In this document: in pieces, positions 53,180 through 56,635 of the stretch
How positions within the stretch are numbered: the first letter of the stretch is position 1
Layout of the letters: every line of letters begins with the position of its first letter
DNA from: Bacteroidota bacterium
GTDB taxonomy: Bacteria; Bacteroidota; Bacteroidia; Bacteroidales; Prolixibacteraceae
Assembly: GCA_023412195.1 (NCBI GenBank)
Contig: JAEYNZ010000121.1
Coordinates: 1-56,635 of the forward strand
DNA length: 56,635 bases
Direction: 5' to 3'
Notes under the pieces: model-generated
Told to the model about the DNA's origin: nothing
What the model saw: the letters and a program-made list of their open reading frames with translations, nothing else
Databases searched by the model: none
Made by a program: the position numbers and the translations under genes

Positions 53180-53554
53180 TCATACCAGCTTTACGAGAAT
53201 TAATGAATGCTGAACTTCACCGGAAAGCTGACCAACGTCAATTGCTGCATCAATAAAGTGACCATCCTGATAAATCTCAAGTGAAACAGTATATGTCCGG
53301 TCAACAACCTGCTCATCAATAACAGCAATTGTAGTATCGAGCATCAATACCCGGTTCAAATTATCTGTTGCCAGATCAGGCAATGTTCTTGCGTTATCAT
53401 GATCAGATTCATTGCTGCCTGAATAACCAGCAATGACATCGGTACTTTCTGCTTCAAATAATTGCAGGTAGTAACCGGCAACAACGAGGCCATGAATCCT
53501 TACATTTGAAATAATCCTGCCTCCGTGTGGATTAATTTTAATTTCTTTTTTCAT
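53180..53554 (-). CDS. Small beta-rich cytosolic protein, function unknown
   Basis: 124 residues without signal peptide or membrane segment. Predicted beta-rich, acidic, with a glycine-containing start (KINPHGGRIISNVRI) and alternating strands to the end (VQHSLILVKLV). I do not recognise a family. Tightly linked (one-base gap) to the exported 359-residue protein and 324 bases from the divergent membrane protein. Confidence 0.7.
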   Translation of the reverse strand: MKKEIKINPHGGRIISNVRIHGLVVAGYYLQLFEAESTDVIAGYSGSNESDHDNARTLPDLATDNLNRVLMLDTTIAVIDEQVVDRTYTVSLEIYQDGHFIDAAIDVGQLSGEVQHSLILVKLV

Positions 53555-53878
53555 AGCTTAACCGCTGTAATAGTTTTAGCTGTATGCATACCAAACCTGG
53601 CTATATTGTGAGCATCATTGTGGTAATGTCTTCAATCCATTCAATTTATGACAAATTAACTGAATTGACAATACTCTGCTAAAACAAACATTTTTTCAAA
53701 ATGTAAGGTGAGCTGCTAAGTTATTTTTAAAGACTACCTGTTACTGAATATTTCACCCCTCATTTTAATAAAAGACCCTATTGACTTTTATTATTATATT
53801 ATGTAACTTTAACATAGATTTCTTTGAATCTTAGATTGATACAGCAGGGATTTCATCAGTAACTAATAAATTGCCATT
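53555..53878. other. Divergent control region of the unknown envelope group
   Basis: 324 bases with no supportable gene. Holds a good candidate promoter toward the 719-residue gene (53781-53811); nothing convincing toward the minus-strand pair. Confidence 0.45.
53781..53811 (+). promoter_or_regulatory. Candidate promoter of the 719-residue membrane protein
   Basis: ttgac (53781-53785) as the -33 element and taacttta (53804-53811) as the -7 element, with 20 bases between TTG and TAAC. The -7 matches TAnnTTTG except for the last base. It lies about 70 bases before the first ATG. Confidence 0.5.
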
Positions 53879-56038
53879 ATGTCAATCATTTCAAAAGCAG
53901 CCATTGTATTTTTGGTAAACAGTTCAGATCTCGATATTTGTCTTCCACTAAAAACAAAAATGGCAGAACAGGAGCAAAAGAGAGAAGTATTACCGGAAAC
54001 TGGACAAAATCAATCCACTCAACCTCCTGCGCTACATAACATCCTGATAAACAAAATCAACCATCTTCATAACAATAGTACACCTGCCCCTGCTGAGTTT
54101 CTGATTATTGATGCAAGGTCAGCCGTAAAGGCTGACAAAAAACTTCTGGAACTTTATGAATATGAACCTTTTCTGGAAAACAAACAGCTCATGGTTGTGG
54201 ATAAAATAAAGGAAGAAGTACCAGGAAACGGTTATGTTCTCATTAACAATACAGCACGTAAAATTGGCATCCGCAATCTTTTAAAGGAAAATTCAGAATT
54301 TATTATTCCTGCATTTGGAAGCCGGAAGATAGAAGAATCTGTACTGAACCAGCACGATTACGGTCCGTGGAAAGACCTCAACCTGATCCAGGTAAAAAAA
54401 GACCAGCAGCAACTGGAAGAGATGCAAAGGGATAAATGGATGGCTTTGATTATCTGGGGAGCATATGGCTGGTTCTTCATCCTCATCCTGAAATGGATCA
54501 ATCTCGATCAATATTTTGGCAGACCGGATACTACCTTTTCATTTTCAATATGGGTTCTCTGGCCGGCCTTTGCAGCTGTACTTACTGTATTTTACCTTTT
54601 TCGTGAATTTTATATTCATAAAAAAAAGGGGCTGCACAGAGGGTTTTCAAACTTTTCAAGGTACATGTTCAAGTTTATCAATTTAGTTGGGTTTTATATA
54701 TGGCCCCTGCTTGTTCCTGTTGCCGTGGTGCTTTTATTTGGTGGTGTGTTGAATGTGTTTACAGATATCTGGTTTGCCGGAACCGGATCCACTGCTGAGG
54801 CAGGTTATTTTTCTGCAGGTTTATTGCTGCGGCTTATGCAGCTTGTGTTTATAGTCATCCTGTCTTCCATTCCCGGCATGCTTTATTTTCAGTATGAACG
54901 CCGTCAGATTGGAACATTGCGGGCCCAGTTTATCCGTAACATCATGTTCCTGAATCCGCTGGTACACACTACTGATGATGCGGAAATTGAGTACGGCAAA
55001 CTGGTTGATGAAGTTACTGTATCTTCTGGAGCCAATTATAACCATTTTTCAATACTTCGCACAGGCTGGCCAATCCTTCTTTCCACCATGCTGATTACCC
55101 TTTGCTGGATTTTTACACTCTGGCCTGTTGGAGAAGTACCTTCAGTTGATTCTGCAGGGGTCATCAACCTGCTCTCACCCCGGATGAGCCTGATCAGTTT
55201 TGCTTTTCTTGGCGCCTATTTTTTTGCACTTAACCTCTTGTTCAAACGTTATTCCCGTGGCGATCTTTCGCCAAAAGCATACAGCCATATCAGCATCCGG
55301 ATCATCAGTGCAATTATTCTCGTTTGGGTAATTGGTGTTGTAATAAGCGACAGCTCAAGAGAAATTACAAAAGCTTCATTTATTGTCATGGCTTTTGGAA
55401 TCGGGTTGATCCCTGAAACAGGTATTACATTACTGAAGCAAATGCTGGAAAGCAAAAAGATGGGGAAAATTTTTCCAAATTTCAGGGCTAAACATCCCAT
55501 TACCGAACTGGAGGGAATCAGTCTTTACGACCAGGCCCGCCTCTCTGAGGAAGGTGTAGAAAATGTTGAAACCCTGGCACACCATAATATGATTGAGCTG
55601 ATGCTGCGTTCAGGAATTCCCGTTGCCCGTCTGGTTGATTTGCTGGATCAGGCCATACTATATCTGCACACAAACGGAACTGTAACCGAACCCGGACCTG
55701 ATTCAGCAAGAAAGTCTCCAATGCGGGGAATTGATATTTTACGAAATGAAGGAATACGTACAGCTACAGATTTACTTGCTGTGGAAAAGGCAATTTCCGA
55801 TGATGTAAATGAGACAGACCCAGGTCTTAAAAAGCGAAGAAATCCTGAAACTTTCTATACCCTGCTTGATCCGGATGGCCAACCCGGCTACAGGATGCAG
55901 CGTGTACTGGATGCCCTCAAAGACGATGAATGGCTGGTATACATACAAAACTGGCGAAACATCGGCCTATGCCAGGATACCATGGTAACCGACCCGGATG
56001 AGATTATCAAGGAAGAACGAAGAAGGAGATTAAATTAA
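53879..56038 (+). CDS. Polytopic inner-membrane protein with helix-hairpin-helix-like C-terminal repeats, function unknown
   Basis: 719 residues from 53879, or 692 from the ATG at 53960 (MAEQEQKREVLPE), which may be the true start because the first 27 residues look unrelated. A cytosolic N-terminal part (about 30-185) precedes roughly eight membrane helices between residues 186 and 512 (for example WMALIIWGAYGWFFILIL, WPAFAAVLTVFYLF, WPLLVPVAVVLLFGG). The C-terminal cytosolic part has two helix-hairpin-helix-like units: SLYDQARLSEEGVENVETLA near residue 545 and ILRNEGIRTATDLL near residue 620. No named family recognised. Divergent from the 124- and 359-residue genes. Confidence 0.75.
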   Translation: MSIISKAAIVFLVNSSDLDICLPLKTKMAEQEQKREVLPETGQNQSTQPPALHNILINKINHLHNNSTPAPAEFLIIDARSAVKADKKLLELYEYEPFLENKQLMVVDKIKEEVPGNGYVLINNTARKIGIRNLLKENSEFIIPAFGSRKIEESVLNQHDYGPWKDLNLIQVKKDQQQLEEMQRDKWMALIIWGAYGWFFILILKWINLDQYFGRPDTTFSFSIWVLWPAFAAVLTVFYLFREFYIHKKKGLHRGFSNFSRYMFKFINLVGFYIWPLLVPVAVVLLFGGVLNVFTDIWFAGTGSTAEAGYFSAGLLLRLMQLVFIVILSSIPGMLYFQYERRQIGTLRAQFIRNIMFLNPLVHTTDDAEIEYGKLVDEVTVSSGANYNHFSILRTGWPILLSTMLITLCWIFTLWPVGEVPSVDSAGVINLLSPRMSLISFAFLGAYFFALNLLFKRYSRGDLSPKAYSHISIRIISAIILVWVIGVVISDSSREITKASFIVMAFGIGLIPETGITLLKQMLESKKMGKIFPNFRAKHPITELEGISLYDQARLSEEGVENVETLAHHNMIELMLRSGIPVARLVDLLDQAILYLHTNGTVTEPGPDSARKSPMRGIDILRNEGIRTATDLLAVEKAISDDVNETDPGLKKRRNPETFYTLLDPDGQPGYRMQRVLDALKDDEWLVYIQNWRNIGLCQDTMVTDPDEIIKEERRRRLN

Positions 56039-56042
56039 TAAT

Positions 56043-56088
56043 CAACAGAATACTAAACCGGTTCAACAATCAGTATCCTGTTGTTTCT
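56043..56088 (+). terminator. Terminator of the 719-residue membrane protein gene
   Basis: caacagaatact (56043-56054) and agtatcctgttg (56072-56083) pair with one mismatch around a 17-base loop, followed by tttctt. It begins five bases after the stop codon. Confidence 0.65.
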
Positions 56089-56141
56089 TAATAATTCATG
56101 ACTTCTGCAACCCGGGGAATAACGGGAGAACAGGCATTTAA

Positions 56142-56310
56142 TTATTTCTCGTGGCCAATGATTTGTTCATTGTTTAATTCCAAAAAGTTATATGAATCAA
56201 ATAAATCTGCAATGGTAGAAAAATAAGAATCAAATAACTGAAGAAGTGCCTTGTTGACTATATTTCCTGTAGTTACAAGTAACAATTTAGCAGGGACTCC
56301 TTGTATCAGA
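56142..56310 (-). pseudogene. Truncated DUF5615 (PIN-like) toxin, C-terminal part only
   Basis: The minus-strand frame from about 56310 to 56142 reads IQGVPAKLLLVTTGNIVN and ends FLELNNEQIIGHEK-stop. This corresponds to the second half of DUF5615 PIN-like toxins, where G-P-K-----GN-- follows the catalytic acidic half. The first half, including the N-terminal D-E-N and the D-D-F acidic residues, is absent: upstream the frame runs into the DUF433 gene, and the nominal start at 56357 only borrows antitoxin bases. The fragment is unlikely to be an active nuclease. Confidence 0.65.
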
Positions 56311-56511
56311 TAATTGTGACGCAAATGCCAGACATGCTTTAATATCATCAGGCTCAAGTGCAGGATAATCTTCTAATATTTCAGTATCCTTCATCCCTGC
56401 TGATAATAAATCAAGAACTAAATCAACCGTATAACGTGTATTACGAATAGTTGGTTTCCCACTACAAACCTCCGGGTTTATTGTAATCCTATTAATTAAA
56501 TTTCTATTCAT
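56287..56511 (-). CDS. DUF433-family (VapB-like) antitoxin
   Basis: 74 residues, a near full-length DUF433 protein: RITINPEVCSGKPTIRNTRYTV, then a helix-turn-helix with LVLDLLSAGMKDTEILEDYPALEPDDIKA. DUF433 antitoxins are encoded just before a DUF5615 toxin. Here the last residues after LAFASQLSD (TRSPC) come from the junction with the broken toxin gene, and the two frames overlap for about 20 bases of true toxin sequence. It may still bind DNA as an orphan. Confidence 0.8.
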   Translation of the reverse strand: MNRNLINRITINPEVCSGKPTIRNTRYTVDLVLDLLSAGMKDTEILEDYPALEPDDIKACLAFASQLSDTRSPC

Positions 56512-56559
56512 TTCATTGTAAAAATAAAAAATTATCAGAGAAAATTGTTAAACCAATGA

Positions 56560-56635
56560 AATTTGAGATCTCTCACTTCGTTCGGAAAGACAATCAATTG
56601 GTTATGTATTGTGGAGGGGTAGGATGGCGGCGAAG
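56560..56635. repeat. Dispersed repeat, copy 2, cut by the window edge
   Basis: Aligns over about 75 bases with 7012-7088: aatttgaga, cacttcgttcgg, gacaatca, ggttat and gaggggta are shared. The hairpin's left arm (gaggggtaggatgg) is present and the right arm would lie beyond the window. It lies upstream of the DUF433 antitoxin. Confidence 0.75.

Overview
The window looks like a Bacteroidota chromosome, probably Bacteroidales/Marinilabiliales-like. The reasons are the SusC/SusD pair, a one-protein hybrid two-component regulator, many lipoproteins with short lipoboxes, the exbB-(unknown)-exbD-exbD arrangement, hexameric GDH, and upstream elements resembling the Bacteroidota -7 motif TAnnTTTG. 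No phylogenetic search could be run, so the rank below phylum is inference.

Left part (1-17.3 kb): mostly housekeeping genes on the minus strand. These are an ExbB/ExbD energy-transducing operon, tRNA-Ser(GGA), type I asparaginase, a TatD nuclease, glutamate dehydrogenase, groES-groEL, fmt, an OsmC-like protein, a lipoprotein phosphodiesterase of the EEP superfamily, a LytS/LytTR-type two-component pair, an AAC(3)-I-like GNAT enzyme and an MDR oxidoreductase. The noncoding stretch 6510-7241 carries an 11-bp tandem repeat and a MITE-like segment whose core recurs at the right edge of the window.

Centre (17.5-48.8 kb): a large polysaccharide utilization locus. The HTCS regulator (plus strand) diverges from GH88-SusC-SusD-two surface-type lipoproteins, which end at a good terminator near 36.57-36.60 kb. 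A second, nine-gene minus-strand run then encodes a PF05426/beta-helix fusion, a jelly-roll lyase-like protein, a PL8-family lyase, a heparinase II/III-like lyase, a second GH88, an unknown-domain/BNR_4 (PL24/25-like) fusion, a sulfatase-GH78 fusion, a PL38/PF05426-like lyase and a GH9 enzyme. The enzymes point to a uronic-acid-rich polysaccharide that also contains rhamnose, sulfate and probably beta-glucosyl links. Lyases would cut it, GH88 would remove the unsaturated uronate, and GH78, sulfatase and GH9 would finish the fragments. Ulvan and a gellan/xanthan-like acidic exopolysaccharide are both possible; the sequence alone does not decide.

Right part (48.8-56.6 kb): accessory and eroded. 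It holds a beta-helix lipoprotein, a GreA/Rnk-like factor, a methyltransferase, and an unrecognised cytosolic/outer-membrane/inner-membrane three-gene group. Between them lie short C-terminal scars of vanished genes: a ZIP transporter, a class III aminotransferase and one unidentified. At the edge is a DUF433 antitoxin joined to a toxin fragment that has lost its N-terminal half. The best candidates for something undescribed are the multi-fold lyase PUL with its three fusion enzymes, the three-gene envelope group, and the repeated gene-end scars.
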